Shown piece after piece: positions 54,639 through 64,000 of a DNA stretch of 64,000 nt. The notes below the pieces were generated by a model. It had not been told where the DNA came from. It saw only the letters and a program-made list of their open reading frames with translations, and did not search any database. The position numbers and the translations under genes are program-made. The first letter of the stretch is position 1, and each line of letters opens with the position of its first letter. Origin of the DNA: Lolium rigidum. Taxonomy: Eukaryota; Streptophyta; Magnoliopsida; Poales; Poaceae. The stretch covers positions 396,534,249 through 396,598,248 of the forward strand of contig NC_061510.1 in NCBI RefSeq assembly GCF_022539505.1. The letters run 5' to 3'.

Positions 54639-55842
54639 CACTAGTAGAAAAAAGGCCTTCCATTCCAACCCATTAGTCTCCAAATATTTTGACCCGGGAC
54701 TAATGGGGTCTTTAGTCTCGGTTCTGCTGGTGAACCGAGACTAATGCTCCACCAACCGGAACTAAAGGGCAATGGTGGGCTGCGGCCGGCGCAGGGTTCT
54801 TTAGTCCCGGTTGGTGTTACCAACCGGTACCCTTTAGTCCCGGTTCGTGTCCCCAACCGGGACTAAAGGTTTTTCCTGCTTTTTTACTCCCCACGCACCT
54901 CCACACACACACACACACCCCCCCCCCCCCTGTGGATCGCCTTTTTTAACACTGTAAAATACAAAAGAAAATGATAGAAAATTCAAAAAATAAAATATTT
55001 TCAGATTCTTGTATGTTATGCAACCTACTATTAGGAAAAATTAAAAAATCTGAATTTTAACTTTTTGTGCAAAAAAGGTTTGAAAAATGGTAAAACCGCA
55101 TTAACTTTTGCATACGACGTCGAAAATACGAAAGCAGGAAGATTTTAGTTTTTGCTACAAATTCTGGATTTTTTATTTTTTTATTTTTCAAAAAATTAAA
55201 ATTAATAATTGTATCATGCATAAAGATTACTATTACTTTAACCATTTTTTAGATTTTCAAATTTTTAGGTTTGGCAAAAAATTAAAAAAATAAAAATAAT
55301 AAAAAATAATACAAATTAAAAAGTTAATGTTTATTTATTTATTCAAGATTATTATTACATCATTACTTTTGTTTATTAAAAGAATTATTTGAAATTCAAA
55401 CAATTAAGAAATGTGACATCGAGCAACATATGTTAATAGAATTGATATGATACTAATATCACATACATGCGCGCGAAGCACTTGGATGCGGGACGGGATG
55501 GAACTCGGAAGTTAAGCGTGCTAGTGCTAGAGTAGTGGGAGGATGGGTGATCGAGCGGGAAGTTTGACCACGAGTAAGTAATTTAACTAGAGATAAGTGT
55601 AGTTAGAGATAGAGACTAAACTATGCAAATAACTGAAATAATAGAAATTCTGAAAAAATGGAGTGAATTTTTTTTTGAAAAATTTACCTGGGGAGACATT
55701 TTCGCCCCGATGCACGAAACGAACGCGGATGGACCTTTAGTCCCGGTTCGTAAGCAACCGGGACTAAAGGGAGGGGGGCTTTAGTCCCGCATAATTAGTC
55801 CCGGTTGCGCAACCGGGATTAAAGCACTTTTTTCTACCAGTG
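54639..55842. mobile_element. Small CACTA element, 1204 bp, with 5S rRNA-like core
   Basis: Ends CACTAGTAGAAAAAAG and CTTTTTTCTACCAGTG are inverted repeats. The 3-bp duplication GAC flanks it (54636-54638 and 55843-55845). The duplicate region at 12750-12785 reads straight through as CCATCGACGTCTCTGCGG, an exact empty site. Subterminal TTTAGTCCCGGTT / AACCGGGACTAAAG hairpins occur at both ends, as in the abundant grass CACTA group with that motif. No transposase. The AT-rich interior holds a CA/C microsatellite (54901-54930) and a 5S-like segment. Confidence 0.95.
55473..55574 (+). pseudogene. 5S rRNA-derived sequence inside the CACTA element
   Basis: The segment includes CGGAAGTTAAGCGTGCT, then AGAGTAGT and AGGATGGGTGA, then GGGAAGT, in the order and approximate spacing of plant 5S rRNA (box A region AAGTTAAGCGTGCT, box C region GGATGGGTGA). 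The 5' third (AGCACTTGGATGCGGGACGGGAT) is more diverged but still resembles the AGCACCGGATCCCAT region. It is degenerate and embedded in a transposon, so not a working rRNA gene. Confidence 0.7.
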
Positions 55843-55845
55843 GAC

Positions 55846-56647
55846 GTCTCTGCGGAGGTGTTTAAGTTCCTTCTTTGGGTAGCAAGAGGGGTTCTCCTTT
55901 ATTTCAGTTGCTGAAGATGGGTAATGATCGAAGTTTAGAAGGAGAATTGGCACTGCAAAATGTTGAGGGAGGAAAGCAAAACAAAATTGTTTCTTAAGAC
56001 TATCCACATGCTGTTCGTTTCAAGTTCACAAACCATTCACTTGTGTGGATGAGATATCTGTTGGTTTTCTTCGTGCATACTCTGATTGCTGGTCACTGTG
56101 TCTATGTATGGTTTCTGCTCTAATCCTGCATAGTTCTTGATTTCAACTAAGCTCAGGGGATATCCTATACGCGTTGATGATGAATTTAGATAAGAAAGCA
56201 TTGTTCTTGTTCTTGAATGGGTTTATCGACACCTGACACTGCAATGCTATCTGTAGCACACTCTTGGTGAAGCCGTGACTAACAACAAATCGTTTGTTAT
56301 GAATTTAGATAAGAAAGCATTGTTGAATAGTATTCTATTTTCCTGGTATTACTACGGTTTTTGCCCAAGTGAAAAGTCTCCAACAAGAACAAAGTCAGCT
56401 CATTATGGTTTGCAGCTATGGCTTGTGCTGAGAAATCCATTTATCAATGCCGATGACTAGTGGCTTTCTTTGTGCATGATCTGCTGACTGGTCACTGTGT
56501 CCCTGTGTGGTTCTTGCTTTCAGTTAAGCTCAGAGGATATCGAGATGTTTCCGGTGTTCTTTTTTTGAATGGTGTTTCTGGTGTTCTCACTATTCGAATT
56601 TTTTTTATGGCAAAACAAGATTGTGAACTCAGATCATAGGGCAATTC
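55846..56647 (+). repeat. F-box gene 2 downstream flank, right part
   Basis: Collinear with about 12770-13574. All landmarks recur in order (AGGTGTTTAAGTTCCTTC, CATTCACTTGTGTGGATGAG, TGACTAACAACAAATCGTT). The conserved small frame 56275-56460 matches 13202-13387 only through DNA duplication. Confidence 0.85.
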
Positions 56648-56877
56648 CGTGATCATGATCGCCGACCGCTACCTCGGCCGCCGCTGCCTAGGCACCGTGG
56701 AAGCCTACTTGATGGCCAGCCGGGAGATTCATCTGCGCGGACGGGACGATGGCAGCTGACGAGGGTTCAGGAGTCATGACTTCCCGAGAACGAGGATTCA
56801 GGACTTCCCGAGGTCCATTCCCTTCGGGCAGAGACTCTGTGGACCGAAGGACCATGAGGATTCTGTGGTGATCTGAA
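56648..56877 (+). pseudogene. C-terminal fragment of an F-box/DUF295 gene (copy 2 region)
   Basis: Duplicate of the fragment at 13575-13797: GACCGCTACCTCGGCCGCCGC through GATTCTGTGGTGATCTGA. It retains the AGGTCCATTCCCTTCGGGCAG segment lost in the first copy. Not translatable as a whole; no 5' part. Confidence 0.8.
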
Positions 56878-57174
56878 ATCCAATCCTTTTATACACGTTC
56901 ATTCCATGGTCACGCTGTACTGAGTTCCTGGTTACTAACAAATCGTTCCTGATGTCTTTAGAATTTAGATGAAGAGGCATTGTTCTTGCTCTTGAATGGT
57001 ATTCTATTTTCCTTGCATTACTACTGTTTTTGCACAAGTGAGGATTCTACAAGCAGAACAAAGTCAGGTTATCGCTGCAGCTATGGCTTCTACTGAGGAA
57101 TCCATTCATCAATACCGAAGACTTACAGATATCTAACAGTAGTCGGATAGAATCAGCTGCATCTTCTAATTTTC
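56878..57174 (+). repeat. F-box 3' flank, last unit before the LINE
   Basis: Matches 13798-14045. The final ATCAGCTGCATCTTCTAATTTTCAGTAC is the LINE target; the same words follow gene 1 at about 12655-12690. Confidence 0.75.
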
Positions 57175-57186
57175 AGTACCGCGGTT

Positions 57187-58466
57187 GTTGAGGTTGAAAT
57201 GGTGCATGAATTATTATTACCGGATGGCAATGGGTGGGATATGGACAAGTTACAGAATTGCTTCTATGATGTAGATGTCGACGATATTGCGAAGATTCCC
57301 GTAGGACGAGCTGGAACAGATGATTATATCGCTTGGAACTACACCAAAAATGGGAACTTCAGTGTTAAGTCGGCTTACCATCTAAAGATGCAGTTAAACT
57401 CCCTAAGAGCGGGGCGAGCGAGCTCGTCTTCGGCCTCATGTGATGATCACCGGGGTTGGCTAGCGCTTTGGGCAGCAGATGTTCCCAACAAAGTGAAGGT
57501 TCATGCTTGGCGCCTGGTGAAAAATGGCTTGGCTGTTGGTCATGAACTTGCAAGGCGCAAAATAAAGATGGGTGTCAGATGTGTGGTCTGTTTTAGGGAC
57601 GAGACAATGATTCATCGCTTTTGGAGGTGTCCGTATGCAGCCAGAACATGGGAATGCATGCGGGAGCTGACATCATTGCCTCTTGATGCACCACCTGATC
57701 GTGCCTATGAGCAAAAAGATTTAGCAAGCTGGATGTTGGAATGGATGGGAAAGACAAATGGCAGGGAATTAGCTTTGGGGCTAATGACTCTATACCAGAT
57801 GTGGCTTGCAAGAAATGATGCTAGAGATGCGGAGCTGATTGAAGATCCTATGATTACTGCTCGGAAGACTGTCTTTCTAGTTGACGAGTGGCAGATCGCG
57901 AACACTTCTCCTCCGGCGAGCAGGAGTAACCAGGAGGCCGAGCACTGGCTCGCGCCTCCTGATGGGTGGCACAAAGTAAATGCAGACGGAGCTTTTCTAC
58001 AGGTGTCCGGGCGGAGTGGCGGTGGAGCGGTTCTGCGCGACCACCATGGCGAGTTCGTGGCAGGCTCTTGCCATTTTTTCCCCCGCGTGCTGGATCCTGA
58101 AGGGGCGGAGCTCCTGGCCTGCAAGGAAGCCACCCAGTTAGCATTGGATCAAGGGATCAATAAGCTGGTGCTGGAGACGGATTGTCTAAGTGCGGTGTCC
58201 AAGCTGCGGGGCAAGGAGTTGGATAGATCACTACATGGACCGTTGGTTCAGGAAATCAAGGTGCTGCTGAGTTCGTTCAGTGACACTGAAGTTCAACATG
58301 TGCGACGATCAGCGAATGGAGTAGCTCATTGTCTAGCTAAATTTGGCTGCGAGAATAATATTTGTAACACCTGGGTTGGAGTACCACCCATGTACTGTAT
58401 GAACTTGTTGGCTTATGACTATGGAGGTATTTGAATAAAGTCGCAGCTTATTCTCAAAAAAAAAAA
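57187..58466 (+). mobile_element. 5'-truncated LINE, 1.28 kb, with poly(A) tail
   Basis: The direct repeat AGTACCGCGGTT (57175-57186 and 58467-58478; the first A may belong to the tail) flanks the insert. The 3' end is AATAAAG..., then a run of 12 A. It begins inside ORF2, so it is heavily 5'-truncated. The uninterrupted frame and clean duplication suggest a recent insertion. Confidence 0.9.
57199..58434 (+). CDS. LINE ORF2 C-terminal fragment: zf-RVT and RNase H
   Basis: 411-aa open frame, the 3' part of a plant L1-type ORF2. It opens with the linker DYIAWNYTKNGNFSVKSAYH, followed by zf-RVT (WAADVPNKVKVHAWRLVKNG, CVVC...MIHRFWRCPYA). After a spacer comes an RNase H domain with the expected acidic residues (KVNADGAF at about residue 259, GAELLACKEA at about 302, LETDCLSAVSK at about 323) and HVRRSANGVAHCLAKFG near the end. 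RT and endonuclease are missing through truncation. The ATG at 57199 is only the first in the frame, not a native start. It belongs to a different LINE family from 5017-7089, which lacks RNase H. Confidence 0.85.
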   Translation: MVHELLLPDGNGWDMDKLQNCFYDVDVDDIAKIPVGRAGTDDYIAWNYTKNGNFSVKSAYHLKMQLNSLRAGRASSSSASCDDHRGWLALWAADVPNKVKVHAWRLVKNGLAVGHELARRKIKMGVRCVVCFRDETMIHRFWRCPYAARTWECMRELTSLPLDAPPDRAYEQKDLASWMLEWMGKTNGRELALGLMTLYQMWLARNDARDAELIEDPMITARKTVFLVDEWQIANTSPPASRSNQEAEHWLAPPDGWHKVNADGAFLQVSGRSGGGAVLRDHHGEFVAGSCHFFPRVLDPEGAELLACKEATQLALDQGINKLVLETDCLSAVSKLRGKELDRSLHGPLVQEIKVLLSSFSDTEVQHVRRSANGVAHCLAKFGCENNICNTWVGVPPMYCMNLLAYDYGGI

Positions 58467-58478
58467 AGTACCGCGGTT

Positions 58479-59085
58479 AGAAAGTATCAGGTTCAAAACA
58501 TGCTGACAGGTAAGAAATCAAGTTTTTTGGCTACGAAATGTTGAGCACGCCCTGTCATCATCGACGTATCTGCAGAGGTGTTTAAGTTTCTTCTTTGGCA
58601 GCAAGAGGGGGTCTCCTTTATTCCAAACTTCGTATTTCAGTCACTTAATCGCCAAAGACAGGTAATGATATGACGAGCCAAAGTTACCCATTTCTAATCC
58701 AAGTTTCAAAACCTTTATTACCATTTCATGCTGAATTTTTAGGAGAATTGGCACTGCAAAACATTGAGGGAGGAAAGCAAAACAAAACTGTGGCTTAAGA
58801 CTGGCCACATGATTTCTGTGCACATACCATTCATTTGTGTGGATGAGAATCTGCTGGTTTCTTCGTGCATACTCTGATGACTGATCACTGTGTCTTGCTT
58901 TCATCCTGCAGAGTTCTTGCTTTCAACTAAGCTCAGAGGATATCGAGATGTTTCTTGTGTTCTCAGTATTCTAATTTTTTTTATGGCAAAACAAGATTCT
59001 GAAACTCAGATCGTAGGGCAATTTTTGTGATTTGGAATTGCTGCATACAATCACTTTTTACAAGTTCATTGAAGATGCTAACAGA
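58479..59085 (+). repeat. Diverged F-box downstream repeat after the LINE
   Basis: Landmarks TTCAAAACATGCTGACAGGTAAG, GAGGTGTTTAAGTTTCTTCTTTGG, CATTTGTGTGGATGAG and CTAAGCTCAGAGGATATCGAGATG recur, but at lower similarity than between the two main duplicates. It includes AGTTACCCATTTCTAATCC, shared with 7230-7330. Confidence 0.65.
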
Positions 59086-60218
59086 AGTTGGAAGGATCAT
59101 TTTCAATGGCTGTTCTACTTGAGTGCCTAATTCAACAATCGGAAACGTTGATTACGAGGGTAGAGTGTGAGGTGGTTTTGCATGCCATGGATCAAAATGA
59201 AGGAAAAGAAGAACAAGAACAACTTGGAGTCATGCAAACTCCGAGAAAAAACTTGTGTGTGATGTTAGCACTAGGCTTCACTTAAATATTTGGAGCCCAT
59301 GCGGATACAATGGAGCATCCAGCTGTTTTGCTTTGTGACCAAACAAACCACAAGGCAATACTAATTAACCGTAAATCCTGAAGCAACTAGCAAGTCACCA
59401 TCTAGGCATGCAAAGATGACTTATGTCTACAAATATTACTAGGTACTAATGACATAAAGTAAGCAAATTACACACCTAACCCTACAAGTCCACTTCCCAG
59501 GTCAGAGAGTACAAGATGGTACAACCAACATGCCACGCAGAGGGTCAATTTCAGCATCGGTCATGTCAGCAGCCACAATAAAGACGGAAGAACCTATAGC
59601 AGATAGCCATTTGCGCTCCAGATACCTGCACACCAATCAATGTCATTGGCCAAAACCAATGTGTACTAAGTCACCGAAAAGCTAATGAAGTTATATCTCA
59701 AAATTCTGCACAGACGCAATAACAAACATCAAGTCACGTTCTGGAGATCACATAGCAATACCCAAAGACGAAGCATCTCAGCATTACTGGACAAACTTAA
59801 CATCACCCAAGAAATAGAAGGGCATTTGGTTTAAAGTTTGTACTTTGTACTACACGCCTTCAACCTCGAATGTTCACATGATCTCATGTTTTTTTGCCAC
59901 ATAATTATATATCATCTCTTTACAAGCTAAGTAAAGGAAATGGAGGCATTGAACTTCCTAGATTATCAAGTCGTTCGATTATTTTCCGTATCATGTGCAC
60001 ATGAGAGGCTCACAAAGTACAAAGCAAAAAATATCTGGTATCTAATCAAGGCATGTTCGAGAAAATAGAAGGCATGCTTTTTAAACTGTAATAACTAGGC
60101 AGTTTAGGAACTAACCAAATTCATATACGAGAAACCAAAAACAAATCCATTCAGAAGTACTGCAGTGCACGTCTCTTTCATCCATTGAGGTTAGCAGCTA
60201 GCAGATCTGTCTTTCCCT
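59086..60218. other. Intergenic or FAR1-like 3' region
   Basis: AT-rich and without a recognised element. The 65-aa frame at 59088-59285 has no family feature. A possible 3' exon of the FAR1-like gene lies at 59566-59625 on the minus strand. Confidence 0.4.
59566..59625 (-). other. Possible terminal exon of the FAR1-like gene
   Basis: On the minus strand, TTGGTGTGCAG ends at 59626 and is a good acceptor. If joined to the donor-like CCACAG|GTAGC at about 60288, translation would continue for 19 codons (VSGAQMAICYRFFRLYCGC) to a stop at 59566-59568. In another frame the same exon stays open to 59502 (YLERKWLSAIGSSVFIV...). Both are hypothetical. Confidence 0.3.
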
Positions 60219-62459
60219 TTAAAGATCAAAATACCCGATTAGCCATAGACAAATAATTTCGGATGGTAAATAGTTGATACTAGTTGCTACCTGTGGCTTC
60301 TTTGCCCTCGGTTTTTTTACCACTTGATTGATTTTGGATTCTTTCCTCTTTGAAGGAGGGCGACCTACAGTTCGAACAGGGATCGGACTGACTACAACTT
60401 TTTCAGTGCGCTGATCTTGAACTTCATGGCTAGCACGGTACGCGTCAATCTTTATTTGTAACTCATTAAGGCCATCCATCACCAAGGTATACAATGCATC
60501 AGACTCTGCGCCATTTTCTGCCACTTGGTGGGAACGTTTGCACAAACTATCATAGCGTTGCACAACTGGTGTATTCAGCATATCACCATAGAAGCATTTT
60601 ATAAATGTGTGTTTGCGCTTAAAGTCCTTTCTCCATCGCTGCAATATATACTTAGAAGGTACTTCTGTGATCTCCATGAGAGCAAGAACAGAAAGTATGT
60701 GGCTACACAAGATGCCTTGAAATTCAAAAAGCCTACAAAGACATTTGAGATTACAGTCCCCTTGATTGAAAAAGACAGTGAACTCTGAAATAAATCTTTT
60801 CTCTTTAATTTCCCCATCCTCTCCTTCAAAAACTATCTTACGGTCCTCTCTGACTCCAAATGTATAAAGTAACCCTTCTTTGTTCAACATAGTTGGATAG
60901 CAATAGATTTTACCTCTTAATTGCTCTTGCAGCTCCTGAAACTTTGCATTGGTATATGCTGCTTGAAATTGCCTCTCAAAGTCATAGTGAGTAATGCACG
61001 GAATTACCTCCTGGAATGACTTTGAATCAGCATCGTTTTCTTTCTCTACCTTGTCTCTTAATGCATTTTCACACTGCCCCACAAATTGCTTCAGAGTTGT
61101 TCTAGCATTTACATAGCCATCAAAGAAAGCATTCACACTCTCACTCCTTTGTGTTGAAGACATTCCTGCCCAAAAAGTATCTTTTACATAGGCTGGTGCC
61201 CAAAGATATCTACTATTGTATAATCCATGAAGCCAATCATTATCCTGAAGATCATATTTGTAGATCATCTCAACCCAGGCTTCGTCAAAATCATGTTTGG
61301 TCAAGGAATCATACACCACATTTGACAATGTATATTTAATATTTCCATACTTCTCATGCCCACTAAGATTTTCAGGAATCTTCTTCATGATATGCCATAT
61401 ACACCATCTGCGACGAGCATGAGGGAAAACTTCTTCAATAGCACTCTCCATTGCTTTGCACTGGTCTGTGATTATAGCATTGGGTGGTTTGTTTGACATA
61501 CAACATAACCAAGATTTAAATAACCAAATAAAAGTCTCACTGTCTTCATTGGACAGAAGACCGGAACCCAATAAAACTGATTCTCCATGATGATTTACGC
61601 CAACAAAAGAAACGAACAACATGCTATACTTATTTGTTAAGTATGTAGTGTCAAATGTGATGACATCCGAATAAGATTCATATGCAGCCCTGCATCTTGC
61701 ATCTGCCCAAAAGACATTCCTCAGGCGTCCATCCTCGGCCACATCCATAACATGAAAAAAGTCTGGATCTTTTGACTGCATACGGAGAAAATACTGATAC
61801 AGTGCATGTGCATCTCCAGCACCAAACTTCAACCTTCTTGTCTCTTGCAAATAGTTTCCGCACTCCTTTTCACCAAACTCAAGTTTGTCATAGCCACCAG
61901 CTTGAATAACAGGAGAACCAAAATTCTTGTTCATACGGATTCCTGCTTGATCACTCAATTCTAACCTTCTCTTGGCGTCTAAGTCTAGTTTCTTGTGACA
62001 CCTCAGCAATCTGGATTTGCTTGGACTTGTAGGATGATTGTGGTCAAGTGTAACAGACGTAATGCAAAACTTTTCTCCACGGCGAGAGAAATTTATCTTA
62101 CATGGGCATTGCATCCTTGTAGACGGATTCGGTTTGAATGAGTTCTTTGATGAGTACTGAGCCTTCCCTTGTCTGCTGCAAGCAAGTGTGAAATAGTTAA
62201 GCTTGTTGTCTTCATCATGCCTAGTGGTTCTTCTTATTACACCAAATCCCTTCTTTTTGGCATAACCTTTGTAGAACCTAACAGCATCATCCTCGCTATC
62301 GAGCATCATCCCCTTTTTAGGTTCCAAAATCACGATCGGCTCTCCTTGCTGGTCATCCAAACAATCCCCAATCTCCTCCAAGATGAAATCATCTTCATTA
62401 TCTTCGTGAGATACAGAATCTTGATGAACTACTCCATCCAAATATGAATTTGACTCCAT
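60219..62459 (-). CDS. FAR1/FHY3-like (FRS family) protein
   Basis: Transposase-derived transcription factor family acting in the nucleus, known for light signalling in its best-studied members. The first ATG is 62459 (MESNSYLDGVVHQ), giving 746 aa; the frame extends two codons upstream only through GTG and TTG. Domains in order: acidic N-terminus; FAR1 DNA-binding zinc-finger-like region (~60-150, with CSRQGKAQ, MQCPCKINF and LDHNHPTSPSK); MULE transposase-like core (~260-350, VITFDTTYLTNKY, AIITDQCKAM, RRRWCIWHIMKK); SWIM zinc finger (~575-600, CNLKCLCRLFEFQGILCSHIL). A basic tail (GRPPSKRKESK, KKPRAKKPQ) looks like a nuclear-localisation region. The last 17 residues (VATSINYLPSEIICLWL...) follow a donor-like CAG|GTAGC and may be read-through of an intron. 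The frame is intact. Confidence 0.92.
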   Translation of the reverse strand: MESNSYLDGVVHQDSVSHEDNEDDFILEEIGDCLDDQQGEPIVILEPKKGMMLDSEDDAVRFYKGYAKKKGFGVIRRTTRHDEDNKLNYFTLACSRQGKAQYSSKNSFKPNPSTRMQCPCKINFSRRGEKFCITSVTLDHNHPTSPSKSRLLRCHKKLDLDAKRRLELSDQAGIRMNKNFGSPVIQAGGYDKLEFGEKECGNYLQETRRLKFGAGDAHALYQYFLRMQSKDPDFFHVMDVAEDGRLRNVFWADARCRAAYESYSDVITFDTTYLTNKYSMLFVSFVGVNHHGESVLLGSGLLSNEDSETFIWLFKSWLCCMSNKPPNAIITDQCKAMESAIEEVFPHARRRWCIWHIMKKIPENLSGHEKYGNIKYTLSNVVYDSLTKHDFDEAWVEMIYKYDLQDNDWLHGLYNSRYLWAPAYVKDTFWAGMSSTQRSESVNAFFDGYVNARTTLKQFVGQCENALRDKVEKENDADSKSFQEVIPCITHYDFERQFQAAYTNAKFQELQEQLRGKIYCYPTMLNKEGLLYTFGVREDRKIVFEGEDGEIKEKRFISEFTVFFNQGDCNLKCLCRLFEFQGILCSHILSVLALMEITEVPSKYILQRWRKDFKRKHTFIKCFYGDMLNTPVVQRYDSLCKRSHQVAENGAESDALYTLVMDGLNELQIKIDAYRASHEVQDQRTEKVVVSPIPVRTVGRPPSKRKESKINQVVKKPRAKKPQVATSINYLPSEIICLWLIGYFDL

Positions 62460-62465
62460 CACCAA

Positions 62466-63232
62466 CCTATGATAGCCAACAAAAATAGAGGTTGCTAAGT
62501 GACAGCGTGAAATACACCTTGGGCATGCGAGAGAGAATTAATTAGCGCACGGCCATCACTAGCACGAGTGCAGGAAGTATCATACAGGGATGGGACGTGA
62601 ATTGTCATGTGTGTAGCACTCAAGCGAAAAATTAGATCTGAGCAGCAACTAGGAGAGTTGCAATGGAATGGAGAGAGGAATAGGGTGTTACCCTTGGGTA
62701 CTCTGAGCAGCAGGATCCATCCTGGCCTGATTGGGCCGGTTTCTTCAACCAACGCTTGTTGCAAAATCAGGATCCGTCCTCACTCATTCGTAGCACCATC
62801 TCTTCTCTCCGCTGTCGCATCACGGCGAAGTACTTGTTAGAGTACTTATGGGGAATCAAGCTAGGTTTTCCGCAGGGAAAATAAGAAATTACTGTGAGAT
62901 CGAGAAGGAGAGGAAGAAGAAGAAGGGCTCGCCTCAAATGGTGGTCTACGGCGGCGCCGCTCCTCCTTTCTCTTGCTCCCTCGCCGTGGTCCGACCGCCG
63001 GCCGTTGTGCAGCGGAGACTGGGATGGAGCTGAGCGCCTGCTCTGCGCTGAGTGAAGTGCAGAGGACACACTACAGAGCGACAGAGGTCACTCGCGTACG
63101 TTTTTTTTTTAGCAGAAGGTCACTCGCGTACGTGTTCAGCCCATCAACATGTAGTGGTGGCCCATCCAAGTCCAGCCCAATATGTCAGCTAAGAAGCCCA
63201 TCGACGAGCTGAAGTCTGAAGACCAGCGACGT
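62466..63232 (-). promoter_or_regulatory. Upstream leader and promoter region of the FAR1-like gene
   Basis: On the minus strand an acceptor-like GGCTATCATAG lies just 5' of the ATG, suggesting a leader intron. Farther upstream, 62900-63060 is GC-rich with purine-rich tracts, like a grass 5' untranslated exon. The direct repeat GGTCACTCGCGTACGT occurs at 63086-63101 and 63118-63133, separated by a T-tract. No TATA box is called with confidence. Confidence 0.35.
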
Positions 63233-63353
63233 GAATGTCGGGCGCGCCCTCTTCGTCGGCGACGCCTGCTCGCCGCCGCACGCGCAGAACCAGTTCTGCT
63301 TCGTCGACCAGGAGCTTGCAATCATCGGCCTCAACTACATGTTGATGTGCTGA
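63233..63353 (+). pseudogene. Internal fragment of an F-box/DUF295 gene
   Basis: GTCGGGCGCGCCCTCTTCGT... encodes VGRALFVGDACS and, further on, QNQFCFVDQELAI, matching VGRAIFVGDACS and QNQVCFVDHEMSI in the two intact genes. An internal deletion removes the FPAAASASDYMIG part, and a stop (TGA) follows MLMC. This is a fifth member of the local family, older and more diverged. Confidence 0.7.
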
Positions 63354-63559
63354 AGCCGGTGGGAGTGGGACGATGCGCTGGCGTTTGCAAGACGATGGCA
63401 GCCCAGCACAGAGTACGCCGAGTCCTACTCGGAATCGAGTCCGCCTCGGCCCCGGCAATCCCCGATCGACCGTGTATATTAAGAACTCCACGCAGCACCG
63501 TCGTCGCCTCAACGAGTTGCCCTTACCCCCGTTTGACCTAAAGCGCCCGTGCCGGAATC

Positions 63560-64000
63560 ATGCAGCCTGCCGACGACGGCCCGACGACGGCTCCGCCAGT
63601 GAGGACGCTGATCGAGCGGCACCGTCCGAGGGACGAGCTGCAGAACCTGGCCCTCGCCATCATCGACGACACGTACGCCGCGGCGCGCGAGATCGTCGGC
63701 GCAGCCAGCGGCGGGATCGTCGCGCTCAGCCGCCCCATCGACCCCGCCGACCCGGACTCGCCGGTGCTCACCGTCCACGCCAGCGCCGCGCACTGCTGCG
63801 TCGCCTTCAACAACGCGCGCGGCGACGCGGACGCCTTCGCCAAGTACACCTCCTCCAAAGGGAAGAGCGAGCCGGCCCACTGCCTCGACCTCGCCACCAT
63901 CAGCATCTCCCCATGGACGCTCCACCTGGCCCGCCTCGGCGCCGGCGGCTGCCGCGGACGACAAAGCCGCGCCAACGTCGGGGGCAGCCGGCGGGAGCTC
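63560..64000 (+). CDS. Unknown protein, partial (runs off the window)
   Basis: An ATG at 63560 opens a 147-codon frame with no stop up to the last base, so the gene continues beyond the window. It starts MQPADDGPTTAPPVRTLIER, with the following segments DELQNLALAIIDDTYAAAREI, GGIVALSRPIDPADPDSP and LDLATISISPWTLHLARLG. Codon third positions are strongly G/C, as in the F-box genes. The minus-strand frames in the same interval are shadows. I do not recognise the family. The end of the window (GGRGRQSRAN-like basic residues) may already be intron or shifted sequence. Confidence 0.5.
   Translation, partial: MQPADDGPTTAPPVRTLIERHRPRDELQNLALAIIDDTYAAAREIVGAASGGIVALSRPIDPADPDSPVLTVHASAAHCCVAFNNARGDADAFAKYTSSKGKSEPAHCLDLATISISPWTLHLARLGAGGCRGRQSRANVGGSRREL

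Noticed and set aside
54901..54930. CA/C microsatellite as a possible functional site
   Set aside because: Simple sequence inside the CACTA element; no reason to assign a role.

Overview
This window is nuclear DNA of a grass, very probably a Triticeae genome (wheat, barley or a relative). The evidence is nested LTR retrotransposons, CACTA, Stowaway and Mutator-type elements, GC-rich single-exon grass genes and introns with plant splice sites. No bacterial, organellar, tRNA or CRISPR feature was seen. About two thirds of the window is mobile DNA.

Layout. 1-8511: a 4.7-kb CACTA element (3-bp duplication CAC) and a 5'-truncated LINE (13-bp duplication) sit in a remnant of the F-box downstream repeat, followed by a GC-rich inverted-repeat element. 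8512-11065: intergenic, with a Stowaway-like element. 11138-12421: F-box/DUF295 gene 1, then a tandemly repetitive 3' flank with a C-terminal pseudogene fragment. 15455-22630: gypsy-type element 1, minus strand, lacking polymerase genes (duplication GTCGG). 22636-23548: a promoter-like region and probable non-coding exon. 23549-34915: element 2, minus strand, an LTR-internal-LTR-internal-LTR tandem (duplication CATGC). 35496-38669: CC-NB-LRR resistance-type gene, one internal frameshift. 39247-40040: Stowaway MITE containing a Mutator MITE. 40205-41491: F-box/DUF295 gene 2. 41741-54452: copia element (GTTTC) interrupted by gypsy-type element 3 (42703-52488, GGGGT). 54458-58478: the rest of the F-box 3' flank, broken by a 1.2-kb CACTA element and a second LINE. 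60219-62459: FAR1/FHY3-like gene, minus strand. 63233-64000: an F-box remnant and the start of an unknown GC-rich gene running off the window.

The two F-box regions are one segmental duplication of about 3 kb. Copy 1 (about 11070-14080) is compact. Copy 2 (about 40135-57175) has been inflated to about 17 kb by four insertions. Copy 1 supplies the empty target site for the 54639 CACTA element exactly.

Three observations deserve most attention. (a) Differences between LTR copies, between the two copies of element 2's internal region, and nearly all the frame breaks in element 3's gag-protease region fall at CTG/CAG/CCG positions, mostly as small indels. This looks like systematic base-calling error at CHG-methylated cytosines and may also explain the NLR frameshift. 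(b) The three gypsy-type families share a non-coding block upstream of the 3' LTR that holds one or two roughly 88-base stem-loops with compensatory arm changes, a candidate cis-acting RNA signal for elements that lack polymerase genes. (c) Elements 1 and 2 encode proteins of unknown function with a shared C-terminal module containing a membrane-like segment.
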